A DNA stretch of 64,000 nt from Pseudomonas putida (GTDB taxonomy: Bacteria > Pseudomonadota > Gammaproteobacteria > Pseudomonadales > Pseudomonadaceae): assembly GCF_009883635.2 (NCBI RefSeq), contig NZ_CP026115.2:310001-374000 (forward strand), read 5' to 3'. Position 1 is the stretch's first letter; every line of letters starts with the position of its first letter. The notes beneath the pieces are model-generated. The model was not told the origin of the DNA. It searched no databases and saw only the letters and a list, made by a program, of their open reading frames with translations. This document shows positions 39,499-48,953 of the stretch, in pieces. The position numbers were made by a program, and so were the translations under genes.

Positions 39499-40122
39499 AT
39501 GTTACGGATACTGGGCAGGGCCTCTTCGATCAACGTACGCAAGGTGCTGTGGGCCTGCGCCGAATTCAACATCCCTTTCACGCGCGAGGACTGGGGCAAC
39601 GGTTTTCAGCCCACCGACGCGCCCGAGTTCCTCACGCTCAATCCCAACGCCATGGTCCCGGTGATCCAGGACGGCGACTTCACCCTGTGGGAATCCAACA
39701 GCATCATTCGCTACCTGGCGAACCGCTATGGCGATGCGGCCTGCTACCCGAGTGAAGCGCAGGCGCGGGCGCGCATCGACCAGTGGATCGACTGGCAGGC
39801 CTCGGATCTCAACCGGGCGTGGAGTTACCCGTTCATGTCACTGGTGCGCCTCTCGTCCGCACATCAGGATGCTGAGGCGTTGGCCGCCGGTTGCGCAGAG
39901 TGGGCGCGCTACATGGGCATCCTCGATCGGCAACTGGTTGCGACCGGCGCGTTCGTCGCCGGGGAGCACTTCACGCTGGCCGACATTCCCATCGGCCTGT
40001 CGGTGCAGCGCTGGTTCGCCACACCGATAGACCATCCCCAACTGCCGGCCGTGAGTGCCTATTACGAACGCCTGAGCCTGCGCCCGGGGTATCTTGCCCA
40101 CGGGCGCAACGGCCTGCCCTGA
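39499..40122 (+). CDS. Glutathione S-transferase
   Basis: A 207-residue two-domain GST. The N-terminal thioredoxin fold shows [20 protein letters not shown] (likely catalytic Ser9/Ser10), the cis-proline motif [12 protein letters not shown] and [12 protein letters not shown]. The C-terminal helical domain ends [17 protein letters not shown]. Use of glutathione for conjugation or isomerisation is expected; the substrate is not known. It is the last gene of the permease-cupin-LysR-aminotransferase run. Confidence 0.88.
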   Translation: MLRILGRASSINVRKVLWACAEFNIPFTREDWGNGFQPTDAPEFLTLNPNAMVPVIQDGDFTLWESNSIIRYLANRYGDAACYPSEAQARARIDQWIDWQASDLNRAWSYPFMSLVRLSSAHQDAEALAAGCAEWARYMGILDRQLVATGAFVAGEHFTLADIPIGLSVQRWFATPIDHPQLPAVSAYYERLSLRPGYLAHGRNGLP

Positions 40123-40229
40123 ACATGCCTGCGCTGCGAGAACTGGTATTTTTGCCAGGTGCGGGAGCCAGGTCACGGCAATAGACTCATGACCTGGTAG
40201 CGGGCACAGCCCCCAAGCGGAGACTGCCG

Positions 40230-42965
40230 ATGCACAAGGCTGCAACCGCCGTCCTTCATGCGAACACGCCCAGTGTGGCTGTCCGGTCGAGCGCCGACAG
40301 CCCGCTGCTGGCCCTGCGCCTGTTGCGCCACCCCGATGTCCCGCAGGCTCGGTTGTTGCGCACACGTACCGAGGCAGACCTGCTCACACGTAAAACCAGG
40401 GTCTTCGGGGCCCGCCCACTCAGAGCGACCCCGACAGCGCCGCTGCTGCCCGACGCCACCACGGTCAGCGGCCTCGACGGACAGGCGCTCGAACGACACA
40501 CGGCTGACGGCGATACCGCCCTGGCACTCAACGACAGCGCCGGGCGCTTGCTGTGGGCACAGAATGCCCAAGGCACACGCAACTGGTCCCTGTATGAAGC
40601 CGCCGCTGAAGGTGGTCGCCCGCTCGCAACGTTCGAACAACCGGCGGGTGGCATGCCACGTCAGCGCGAACGCATGCTGCATGCACAAACGACTTCGGCC
40701 GAACGCGACCGCAACCTGGTGGGTAGCATCATCAAACAGTTCGACAATGCCGGGTACCTTCACACCCGCTCGCGATCGTTGACCGATCAGGTAATGGAAA
40801 CCCAGCGGCGCTTGTTACAGGTAGAGGCACAACTGCCGGATTGGGCGGGCGGCAGCGAAAGCGAACTGGAACCTTCATCCCTGCGCATGACCGCTTGCCA
40901 CGATGCCACCGGCGCAGTGCTGGCTAGCACCAATCCCGCGCACGTCACCCTGCTGACTGCCTATGACATCAGCGGTGCGATAAGCGAAACCCGGCTGCAG
41001 CAAGGCAATGCTCAAGCCGTGGCATTCAACGCCGTGCAGCGCCGGGCCGACGGTGCGCCACTGTCGCAGGCCGCTGGCAACGGCGTAATCGACACCTTTA
41101 CCTACTCACCCACCACGCAGCGCCTTGCCCGTCACAAGACTTCACGCCCAGCCGGGCACCCACTGGGCGCACTGGTGATCTGCGACCTGCATTACCACTA
41201 CGACCCGGTCGGCAACCTGCAGGCCCTCGATGATCGAAGCGTCGACCCGCAATGGCACCACAACCAGCAGGTCAGCGGCGTGCGGGAATATGCCTATGAC
41301 ACCCTGTACCGTCTGGTGCATGCCACTGGCCGCGAGTACGCTGTGGTTGGCGCTTTCCGGACGGCGGCCTTCAGTGCTGGGGACCGCCGGGGTGGCAGGC
41401 TCTGGAGCCGATACCGCGAGCAGTACAGCTACGACGACGGCGACAACCTGACCACCCTTAGCCACAACGGTGGCGCCGGTGCGCGAAGCCGCAAGCTTGT
41501 CGTTACCAGCCAGAGCAACCGGGCCTTGCCGGACGGCCTTGGTTTACTTCCGGAAACCGGCTTCCTCGCCGGTGGCCTGCAGAAACTGCTGGCTGCTGGC
41601 AGGCCATTGGCGTGGCAGGCAGACAATCAACTGCGTGAGGTATGCCTGGTTGACCGCTCAGATGGCGAGGCTGACGACAGGGAGCATTACCACTACGCCG
41701 ACGGCAGCACGCGTACGCGCAAGATCACCACGCTAAGCACAGCAGGAGCCTGGCAGAAGATCATCACGACCTATCTGCAAGGCTTGGAACTTCGCCAACG
41801 GCTACTCGCCAACCAGCCGCTGCCGCACAAGGACGTTGTGATCAGTGAAACCGCTGGCCTGCGTTGGGTACATGATCGGCTGGGCGATGAAATCCATTTG
41901 CGTTATTCGTTCAGCGACCACCTTGGCAGCGTTGGTGGGGAAACCGATCGTTCCGGGAAATTGGTCACGCGTGAAGAATATGCGCCGTTCGGGGAGACCA
42001 CGGGGCTGGATGAGACCGCTTCGGAGGCAGATGCCCTGATTCATAGAACATGGCGCTATTCAGGCAAGGAGCGTGATGCGACCGGGCTCTACTACTACGG
42101 CTGGCGTTACTATCAACCTGGGCTGGCCCGATGGCTGAGTGCAGATCCAGGCGGGACCGTTGACGGACTCAACCTGTATCGGATGGTGAGAAACAATCCT
42201 GTCCGCAATCGCGACGATAGGGGGCTGGTGGGTGAGGACGCATCCACTGAACCCGACTTCTGGGCCTTTCTTGATCCAAACGAGCATTGGATGCGGTACG
42301 TATTGGCCATAAATCTGATCTATGGTTCACATGCTTTGATCAACACTGCCATCCCTATCCTCGACTCGCTCATACACGCGGGCCGGGCAGCTGACCGTTG
42401 GCACGATGTACCCAGGCGCGTCGTTGCCGACTTAAGGCGCCAGGCCAGAACACGTCTGGGTGCAGTAGGTATGATGTCCATCGCGGCCAGGATCGCTGCC
42501 TTGACCCTGACAACCATCAGTGCGGTCCGCAGGTACCACTCAGAAGACCCGGTCGCGGGGCTGCGGCTTGTAACGGCTGCCTCACTCATGCAGATCGGTA
42601 CGACCTACCTCCCCGCGTTCAGTGAAAGCTATGGATTTTACATTCACGTTGAATCCCGCCGAACCCGCCGACCGAGCGAAGATACGCCTGACCTGAATGT
42701 TCCAGATCCCGAGGATCCCGAGATTACCGAAATGCGGCCTGCCAGTGTTGGCTCAGCATCTGGAGGCTTCGAACTTCAGCAGTTTTCAGGCTCTACGTCA
42801 CCTTTACCCGGATCGTTCGGTGTTTCCCTGCCCGACCCGCACCTTGACTCCGCTCATTCTTCATTAAGCGGGACTGCCATTAGAAGGCATTGTGTAGGTC
42901 AGGATCGTTCAAGGAGCCCTTATCGACGAAGTGGCCACCGTCAAAAGCGATATCTCTCTCTGTAG
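40230..42965 (+). CDS. TccC/RHS-type toxin protein with uncharacterised C-terminal domain
   Basis: A 911-residue RHS-core protein. The first ~600 residues resemble TccC (TcC) proteins of insecticidal Tc complexes, with YD-type repeats (EYAYDTLYRLVHATGREY, EQYSYDDGDNLTTLSHNGG). The conserved core ends SGKERDATGLYYYGWRYY then NLYRMVRNNPVRNRDDRG near residue 667, the usual self-cleavage boundary. The following 244 residues are the variable toxin region: hydrophobic segments near 690-716 and 743-770, an acidic proline-rich stretch, and an Arg-rich end (RSRSPYRRSG). That region has visibly lower GC and no motif I recognise. No TcA, TcB, VgrG or immunity gene is adjacent. Confidence 0.87.
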   Translation: MHKAATAVLHANTPSVAVRSSADSPLLALRLLRHPDVPQARLLRTRTEADLLTRKTRVFGARPLRATPTAPLLPDATTVSGLDGQALERHTADGDTALALNDSAGRLLWAQNAQGTRNWSLYEAAAEGGRPLATFEQPAGGMPRQRERMLHAQTTSAERDRNLVGSIIKQFDNAGYLHTRSRSLTDQVMETQRRLLQVEAQLPDWAGGSESELEPSSLRMTACHDATGAVLASTNPAHVTLLTAYDISGAISETRLQQGNAQAVAFNAVQRRADGAPLSQAAGNGVIDTFTYSPTTQRLARHKTSRPAGHPLGALVICDLHYHYDPVGNLQALDDRSVDPQWHHNQQVSGVREYAYDTLYRLVHATGREYAVVGAFRTAAFSAGDRRGGRLWSRYREQYSYDDGDNLTTLSHNGGAGARSRKLVVTSQSNRALPDGLGLLPETGFLAGGLQKLLAAGRPLAWQADNQLREVCLVDRSDGEADDREHYHYADGSTRTRKITTLSTAGAWQKIITTYLQGLELRQRLLANQPLPHKDVVISETAGLRWVHDRLGDEIHLRYSFSDHLGSVGGETDRSGKLVTREEYAPFGETTGLDETASEADALIHRTWRYSGKERDATGLYYYGWRYYQPGLARWLSADPGGTVDGLNLYRMVRNNPVRNRDDRGLVGEDASTEPDFWAFLDPNEHWMRYVLAINLIYGSHALINTAIPILDSLIHAGRAADRWHDVPRRVVADLRRQARTRLGAVGMMSIAARIAALTLTTISAVRRYHSEDPVAGLRLVTAASLMQIGTTYLPAFSESYGFYIHVESRRTRRPSEDTPDLNVPDPEDPEITEMRPASVGSASGGFELQQFSGSTSPLPGSFGVSLPDPHLDSAHSSLSGTAIRRHCVGQDRSRSPYRRSGHRQKRYLSL

Positions 42966-43061
42966 CAGGAAACCTTGGAAACTCAGCGTTCCCCACAACA
43001 AAGATGTACGCGGGGTATAGAAGGTCAGCAGGGCTTCGATATCGGCCTGGGCGGGATGCAT
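42909..43061 (-). CDS. Short antisense reading frame, possible gene remnant
   Basis: A 50-residue frame starting MHPAQADIEALLTFYTPRTS overlaps the toxin 3' end on the opposite strand. A weak ribosome-binding site (AAGG) precedes the ATG. It looks like the N-terminus of a normal protein cut off by the toxin gene, but could equally be chance. No function is assigned. Confidence 0.25.
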   Translation of the reverse strand: MHPAQADIEALLTFYTPRTSLLWGTLSFQGFLLQREISLLTVATSSIRAP

Positions 43062-43126
43062 GGTGATTACCTTATCGGGGCTGGGCAAGTCTACAGAAAT
43101 GGGGCTGCCTTGCAGCCCACTGTCAG

Positions 43127-44296
43127 TTATACCGTCGCCTGCTGCACCGGCACCACCGGGCGAGCCCGCCAGGCAAGGGTCAGCACCAGCCCCAGCACCG
43201 CCATTCCTGCCCCGGCATACGACACCGCCGGATACCCCAGCCCCGCATTGATCACCGCGCCACCCAGCGCCGCGCCAATCGCGTTGCCCAGGTTGAACGC
43301 GCCGATGTTCACCGCCGACGCCAGGTTCGGCGCGTCCTTGGCGGCTTCCATCACGCGCATCTGCAACGGCGGTACCAGGGCGAAGCTGGCTATCCCCCAC
43401 ACCAGGATCGCCACCGCAGTCGGCAGCGACCAGCCCAAGGTGGCCGGGAACACCAGCAGCACGGCGATCAGCACTGCAAGCGACACCATCAAGGTCCGCT
43501 CGATCGAGCGGTCCGCCGCCTTGCCACCCCACATGTTGCCCAAGGTCAAACCGATGCCGAACAGCACCAGCATGGCGGTGATGAAGGTCGTCGAAGCCTG
43601 TGCCTCGGCGTGCAGGATCGGCGCGATGTAGGTGAAGACAGTGAACATCGCACTGGAGCCGACCACGGTCAGCGCCAGAGCCGACAATACCGGCCCCCGG
43701 CCGAGGACGCGGATTTCGGCCATCGCACCGCCACTTTTCGGCAGCGGCAGGTTGGGCAGTGCGAACCATAGCGAGACCATCGCCACCAGGCCCAGGCCGG
43801 CAATACCCCAGAATGCCGTGCGCCAGCCCAGCAGCTCACCGAACCAGGTAGCCAGCGGCACACCGCCGATGGTCGCCAGGGTCAGGCCCATGAACATGGC
43901 AGCCACCGCGCCTGCCCGCTTCTCGGGTGGAACCACGCTGGCCGCGACCACCGAGCCGACACCAAAGAACGCACCATGGTTAAGCGAAGTGACGATGCGC
44001 GCGACCATCAGGCTTTGATAATCGGTGGCCATCGCCGACATCAGGTTGCCCAGGGTGAAGATCGCCATCAGCCCGATGAGCAGATAGCGCCGTGGGATCT
44101 TGCCGGTGGCCAGGGTCATCAGTGGTGCGCCGAGCAGCACGCCGACCGCGTAGGCGCTGACCAGCAGCCCGGCGGCAGGAATCGACACGCCGAGGTCGGC
44201 GGCGATGCTGGGCAGCATGCCCATGGGGGCGAACTCGGTGACACCGATGCCGAAGGCACCGATGGCGAGTGCCACGAGAGGGGGATTGATACGCAT
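43127..44296 (-). CDS. MFS transporter (YdhP/AraJ-like, DHA1)
   Basis: A 389-residue twelve-TM MFS protein of the drug:H+ antiporter-1 family. Signatures are FGIGVTEFAPMGMLPSIAAD, YAVGVLLGAPLMTLATGKIP and SLNHGAFFGVGSVVAASVVP. It is probably an efflux pump for small hydrophobic compounds or sugars. It is divergent from a LysR gene across 95 bp, the classic regulator/efflux arrangement. Confidence 0.88.
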   Translation of the reverse strand: MRINPPLVALAIGAFGIGVTEFAPMGMLPSIAADLGVSIPAAGLLVSAYAVGVLLGAPLMTLATGKIPRRYLLIGLMAIFTLGNLMSAMATDYQSLMVARIVTSLNHGAFFGVGSVVAASVVPPEKRAGAVAAMFMGLTLATIGGVPLATWFGELLGWRTAFWGIAGLGLVAMVSLWFALPNLPLPKSGGAMAEIRVLGRGPVLSALALTVVGSSAMFTVFTYIAPILHAEAQASTTFITAMLVLFGIGLTLGNMWGGKAADRSIERTLMVSLAVLIAVLLVFPATLGWSLPTAVAILVWGIASFALVPPLQMRVMEAAKDAPNLASAVNIGAFNLGNAIGAALGGAVINAGLGYPAVSYAGAGMAVLGLVLTLAWRARPVVPVQQATV

Positions 44297-44391
44297 ACAA
44301 GGGCTCCTTATCTATGACGGGAATGCTACGATCCAGCTGTTGAATGCACTAGACCGAGTTTTCGGCAATCACCTTTGCGCTGGAGGCACAG

Positions 44392-45303
44392 ATGGACTAC
44401 CACGGGCGATCCGGGGAGATGGAGGTGTTTGCCAGGGTGGTGGATGAAGGCAGCTTGTCCGCTGCAGCGCGGGTGCTGGGCCTGACGCCGTCAGCGGTGA
44501 GCCGCATCATCGCCCGCGCCGAGCAACGCCTGGGCACGCGCCTGCTGCTGCGCACCACCCGGGCGATCACCCTCACCACCGAGGGCGAGGCGTACCTGCG
44601 CGGAGCGCGGCGCATCCTGGCGGACCTGCTCGAAGTCGAAGAGGCGATCACTGATCAGGGCGTGCCGCGCGGGCGGTTGCGGGTCAGCGCGGCGCTGGGG
44701 CATGGGCGACTGACGGTGGTGCCGTTGCTGACCGCGTTCAGCGCCCGTTACCCGCAGATTGTGGTCGACCTGACGCTGAGTGACGAAATCGCCGATATCC
44801 ATGGCGGCCAGGCCGATGTGGCGCTGCGCTTTGGGCCACTGCCGGACAGCTCGCTGAGCGCGCGCTGCATCGGCCATACCGGCCAGGTGGTGGTAGCTTC
44901 GCCTGAATACCTGGCGCGCTGCGGTACGCCACAGGTGCCGGAGGACCTGGCGCAGCACAACTGCCTGCGCTTCAACTTCCGGCGGGCAGCGCCGGATTGG
45001 CCGTTTCGCCGGGCGGGGGAAGCGTTTTCACTGAAGGTGGCGGGGAACATCGAGTGCAGCAGTGGCGAGGCGCTGGCGCAACTGGCCAGGCTGGGAGCGG
45101 GCATTGCACGGATCGGGACCTTCACCGTAGTCGATGAACTGAAAAACGGTCAATTGCTGGCGCTGCTGGAGGAGTACAACCCGGGCGACCGCGAGCCACT
45201 GCATGCGGTGTTCGTGGGCGGGCCGGCGATGCCGGCGCGGGTGCGGGTGTTTGTGGATTTTCTGGTGGAGCATCACCAGGACTGGCCGCTTAACCCGCCC
45301 TGA
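44392..45303 (+). CDS. LysR-family regulator of the adjacent MFS gene
   Basis: A 303-residue LysR regulator: helix-turn-helix in ARVLGLTPSAVSRIIARAEQ and effector domain from GRLRVSAALGHGRLTVVPLL. It belongs to the large CrgA-like subgroup. Divergent placement from the DHA1 transporter implies control of that gene. A single strong start was accepted; GGAGG (GCTGGAGGCACAG) precedes the ATG at 44392. Confidence 0.87.
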   Translation: MDYHGRSGEMEVFARVVDEGSLSAAARVLGLTPSAVSRIIARAEQRLGTRLLLRTTRAITLTTEGEAYLRGARRILADLLEVEEAITDQGVPRGRLRVSAALGHGRLTVVPLLTAFSARYPQIVVDLTLSDEIADIHGGQADVALRFGPLPDSSLSARCIGHTGQVVVASPEYLARCGTPQVPEDLAQHNCLRFNFRRAAPDWPFRRAGEAFSLKVAGNIECSSGEALAQLARLGAGIARIGTFTVVDELKNGQLLALLEEYNPGDREPLHAVFVGGPAMPARVRVFVDFLVEHHQDWPLNPP

Positions 45304-45326
45304 CACAAGACCGCCCCACTGGTTGC

Positions 45327-45947
45327 TTAACCTTGCATACCGGCCAGCAGGAAGCCCATGAAGCGGCGTACATCCTCGCGGTGCGCCATCAGGTCCAGCG
45401 GCTCGCAACTGCATAAACGCAGCAACTGCAAGTGCCCGTAGTCGTTGATCAGAAACGCCGCGTAGCCCACGTCGAGGTCGGCGCGCAGCTTGCCGCTGTC
45501 GCACAAGTCCTGAAGCAGGTGCTTGAGTTCCTCGACCAGCGCGTCGTTGACTCGCTTGTAGGCATGGGGCACATCACACTGCTTGCTACCCAGCAGCGGC
45601 AGCAACGGCGGCAGGATCTCGCGCCACAGCGGCGCCGGCAGCACCTCGAAAGCGTAATCGGTCAGGTGCGATTCGTAAAAGCACAACGCATCCAGCGCCT
45701 GGTCGAACTCCGCGAGGCGCCTGCGCGCCTCCGCCACCGCGCGGTGGTCGGCCTCGCGCAGTTTCTCCAGCAGAATCTCCTGCTTGCTGCCGAAATAGGC
45801 GAACACCGTGGGCACCGACACCGCTGCCAGGCGGGCGATCTGCTCCATGGTGGTGGTCTGGAAGCCCTGGCGCTCGAACAGGCCCAGTGCCGTACGGCTG
45901 ATCGTCTCCCGGCGCAGCGCCTTCTGCTGCTCGCGCAATCCGCTCAC
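45327..45947 (-). CDS. TetR-family regulator
   Basis: A 206-residue TetR regulator starting GTG at 45947, with AAGGG upstream. The helix-turn-helix is TTTMEQIARLAAVSVPTVFAYFG (residues ~30-52), and the rest is the helical ligand-binding domain. It is divergent from the amidohydrolase operon across 123 bp of AT-rich DNA and probably represses it. The ligand is likely the operon's substrate. Confidence 0.88.
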   Translation of the reverse strand: MSGLREQQKALRRETISRTALGLFERQGFQTTTMEQIARLAAVSVPTVFAYFGSKQEILLEKLREADHRAVAEARRRLAEFDQALDALCFYESHLTDYAFEVLPAPLWREILPPLLPLLGSKQCDVPHAYKRVNDALVEELKHLLQDLCDSGKLRADLDVGYAAFLINDYGHLQLLRLCSCEPLDLMAHREDVRRFMGFLLAGMQG

Positions 45948-46070
45948 TTCGCAACCCTTTGTCAAAACGGGTGGCCAGCATACAGCAAAGCCAAGCCGTA
46001 AAAATATTTTATTGACTAAAACTTTTAACCGACACAAAACTAGCGCGGCATTTTGCCCCAGGGAGCCGCC
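45948..46070. promoter_or_regulatory. AT-rich divergent promoter region, TetR / amidohydrolase operon
   Basis: The region holds AAAATATTTT (46000s) followed by TTGACT at 46012, in otherwise GC-rich DNA. TTGACT could be a -35 element for the amidohydrolase genes; a clear -10 is not seen. The AT-rich palindrome is a candidate TetR site. Confidence 0.4.
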
Positions 46071-47750
46071 ATGACCACCGCCGCCGATCTCATCATCCAC
46101 AACGCCCGCCTCTACACCGTCGACCCGCACCAGCCATGGGCCAGCGCCGTTGCCGTGCAGGGCGAGCGCATCCTCTGCGTTGGCGACCACGCCAGCGTCA
46201 TGGCCCATGCCGGCCCCGCCACGCGCCTGCTGGACGCTGCCGGCAAGCTGGTGCTGCCGGGTTTCGTCGAATCGCACTGGCATTTCTCCAGCACCGCCTT
46301 CGCCTTCCAGGCACTGGTCAACCATGAAGACCCGCACGAGGTGCTGGCGCTGCTCAAGCGCTACGTGGCAGCCAACCCAGGCGAAAAAGCCATCACCGGC
46401 ATGGGCTGGATCCAGCCACTGATGCCGGCCGACATGCTGCGCCGCGAAGTGCTCGATGACATCTGCCCGGACAAGCCGGTGTGCCTGCTGTCCACTGACT
46501 ACCACACCATGTGGGTCAACACCTACGCGCTCAAGGCTGCCGGCATCGACCGCGACACCCCGGCCGTGGAAGAAGGCGCCAGCTGGTTCGAAAAGGACCC
46601 GGTCACCGGCGAGCCCACCGGCGTGATCATCGACTGCGCGGCCTACTCGCTGCTGATGCAGCGCCTGAGCGAAGCGGGCTACCTGCCGACTGGCATCGAC
46701 CTGTACCTGCGCTCGATCCCGTTCTGGCAAGAGAAGCTGGTCGCTGCCGGCATCACCACGGTGTTCGACGCCGGTTTCCTCGACCCGGCCGGCGACCAGA
46801 CCTTGCTGTACGAAACCCTGCAGCAGCTGGAGCGCGAAGAGCGCCTGAAACTGCGCGTGGTCGGCAGCTACATCAACATGGGTACCGAGGATGACCCGGT
46901 GAGCATCCTGCAAGGCATGCGCAGCCGCTATGATTCGCCGCTGGTGAAGGCGCAGACCCTCAAGCTGATGCTCGACGGCACCGAGCTCAACCATACCGCG
47001 TTCCTGCTCGAACCCTACTGCGACAAGCCGCATTGTGGCTCGACGACCATGCCGGAAGCGGTGTTCGAAAACCACGTACGCCAGGCCGATGCCGCCGGTA
47101 TCGATGTGATGGTGCATGCCGTGGGCGATGCCGCCGTGCGCATGGCGCTGGACGTGTTCGAGCGGACCTTCGCCAGCAACCCGCCACGCGACCGCCGCCA
47201 TGTGATCACCCATGCCTTCCTTACCCACCCCGACGACATCCCGCGCTTCCGACGCATCGGCGTCATGGCCAACACCCAGCTGCAATGGGGGGTGGTCGAT
47301 GCCTACGCCGAGGCGATCCAGCAGTCGTATGGCTTCAAGCGCTGGGCTTCGATGTACAAGTTCCGCACCTTCATCGACCAGGGCGTGACCGTGTCGATCG
47401 GCATGGACGGCCTGGTCTGCCAGTGCCGCTGCCAGCACAAACCGGTGGAACACATCGAGTCGGGCCACACCCGCCAGCTCAGCGGCGAGCCCAATGCGCC
47501 GGTCATGCCCGATGCCGACGAACGCCTGAGCATCCCGCAACTGATTGCCGCCTACACCCTCAACGGTGCCTACCAGCTGGGGCTGGAAAAGGAAATTGGC
47601 TCGATCACTGCCGGCAAGCGCGCCGACATCATCATCCTTGAACAGGACCTGTTCGAGCTTGATCGCTATGAGATCGGCAAGACCGATGTGGCGCTGACCG
47701 TGATGAACGGGCGCATCACCCACGACGCCGGCACCCTCCCCCACGGCTGA
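46071..47750 (+). CDS. YtcJ-like amidohydrolase (amidohydrolase 3 family)
   Basis: A 559-residue metal-dependent amidohydrolase. The HxH motif is at H69/H71 (GFVESHWHFSS); further ligand-bearing blocks are MVHAVGDAAVRMALDVF and HVITHAFLTHPDDI. The C-terminal SITAGKRADIIILEQD is the family's usual ending. YtcJ-type enzymes hydrolyse amide or formamide bonds of small molecules. The ATG at 46071 follows GGGAG. It leads an operon with an MFS transporter and a dehydrogenase, under a divergent TetR gene. Confidence 0.88.
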   Translation: MTTAADLIIHNARLYTVDPHQPWASAVAVQGERILCVGDHASVMAHAGPATRLLDAAGKLVLPGFVESHWHFSSTAFAFQALVNHEDPHEVLALLKRYVAANPGEKAITGMGWIQPLMPADMLRREVLDDICPDKPVCLLSTDYHTMWVNTYALKAAGIDRDTPAVEEGASWFEKDPVTGEPTGVIIDCAAYSLLMQRLSEAGYLPTGIDLYLRSIPFWQEKLVAAGITTVFDAGFLDPAGDQTLLYETLQQLEREERLKLRVVGSYINMGTEDDPVSILQGMRSRYDSPLVKAQTLKLMLDGTELNHTAFLLEPYCDKPHCGSTTMPEAVFENHVRQADAAGIDVMVHAVGDAAVRMALDVFERTFASNPPRDRRHVITHAFLTHPDDIPRFRRIGVMANTQLQWGVVDAYAEAIQQSYGFKRWASMYKFRTFIDQGVTVSIGMDGLVCQCRCQHKPVEHIESGHTRQLSGEPNAPVMPDADERLSIPQLIAAYTLNGAYQLGLEKEIGSITAGKRADIIILEQDLFELDRYEIGKTDVALTVMNGRITHDAGTLPHG

Positions 47751-47777
47751 ACCTGAAGCGCCACCCAGGAAACTCCA

Positions 47778-48935
47778 ATGCACAACAATAAGAACGACCT
47801 GCTATTGCGTGCCGCCCTGATCTACATCGCCGCCACGGCGCTGATCATCATTGGCGTGCAACCGATCTTCATCGGCCTTGTGGCCGAACGGCTGAACCTG
47901 GACCTGAGCCAGCAAGGCTGGGTCCTGTCCAGCGAAATGACTGGCACCTTGCTCGGCAGCCTGCTGCTGCCACTGCTGGGCCGGCGCTTTGGTGGGCGCG
48001 GCCTGTACCTGGCGGGCGCGTTCGCCGCGCTGGCGCTCAATGTGCTCAGTGCCACGCTGGACTCACTGGCAGCGCTGGTGCTGTGCCGCCTCGCCTGCGG
48101 CGTCGCCACCGGTTTGCTGTATGCCGGCGCGATCAGCGGGCTGGGGCGCTTGCCGGGGCAGGATCGCTCGTACGGTTTGTCGCTGCTGATCCAGACCGCC
48201 GTGTTCGCGCTGTACGCCACCTGCATGCCGCAGTTGGCCGAGGTATTGGGCAACCGTGGCGCCGTGGCAAGCATCGGCTTCTGGTTCGTGCTCATCGCCC
48301 TGGTCGCGCTGGCCATTCCCCGGCGCCTGCACCGCGAGGCGCCGGTACCCGTGACCCAGAGCGGCGTCGGTTGTGCCACCCTGGGGCGTTATGCCCTGCT
48401 GGGGATGCTGTGCCTGCAACTGGCGATCTACTGCATCTGGGGCTTTGTCGACCAACTGGCTCGCGAGCGCGGGGTCAGCCCGGTGGACGTGGGCTGGGCG
48501 TTCGGCTTGGGCATTCTAGGCGGCCTGCCCGGCGGGGCCTTGCCCAGCGTATTGGGCGCACGTGTGAGACGTGGGCCGATGATCGCCGTCGGCTCGCTGT
48601 TGGTGCTGCTGTCGATCGTGTTGCTGGCTCATCACGCACAGGATGCCGAGCAGCTATGCGTGGCGCTGTTCCTGATGAACTTTGGCTGGGTACTGGCGCT
48701 GACCTACTACATGGGCGCAATCGCTACCAACGACCCGCGCGGCACCTTGACGCCCTGGGTGAGCATCCTGCAGGTCGCGGCGGCGGCGCTGGCACCGGCG
48801 TTCGTGGCCTTGCAGCAGCAGAGCGCCGGGCACGAAACGATCTTTGTCAGCGCCGGGGTGGCGGTGGTGCTGGGGTTTGTGCTCAAGTGTATTGCCGGAG
48901 TAGTGCCACGCCGTGCCAACCCCTTTCTACAATGA
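47778..48935 (+). CDS. MFS transporter of the amidohydrolase operon
   Basis: A 385-residue MFS protein with about twelve TM segments (SSEMTGTLLGSLLLPLLGRR, RLACGVATGLLYAGAISGLG). It starts 27 bp after the amidohydrolase stop, and the dehydrogenase gene begins 18 bp after it ends. It therefore likely imports the substrate of this operon. No subfamily with known substrate was recognised. Confidence 0.85.
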   Translation: MHNNKNDLLLRAALIYIAATALIIIGVQPIFIGLVAERLNLDLSQQGWVLSSEMTGTLLGSLLLPLLGRRFGGRGLYLAGAFAALALNVLSATLDSLAALVLCRLACGVATGLLYAGAISGLGRLPGQDRSYGLSLLIQTAVFALYATCMPQLAEVLGNRGAVASIGFWFVLIALVALAIPRRLHREAPVPVTQSGVGCATLGRYALLGMLCLQLAIYCIWGFVDQLARERGVSPVDVGWAFGLGILGGLPGGALPSVLGARVRRGPMIAVGSLLVLLSIVLLAHHAQDAEQLCVALFLMNFGWVLALTYYMGAIATNDPRGTLTPWVSILQVAAAALAPAFVALQQQSAGHETIFVSAGVAVVLGFVLKCIAGVVPRRANPFLQ

Positions 48936-48953
48936 CCGAGTGGGCCGACCACC

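Noticed and set aside
40230..42965. Type VI secretion RHS effector locus
   Set aside because: No VgrG, PAAR domain, Hcp or adaptor gene is adjacent, and the N-terminus is TccC-like rather than PAAR-like.
45327..47783. 818-residue minus-strand frame
   Set aside because: Only its first-read 206 codons (from 45947) form a TetR protein. The rest lies antisense to the amidohydrolase gene, has odd composition (His/Val/Gln-rich) and reflects GC-rich codon bias.
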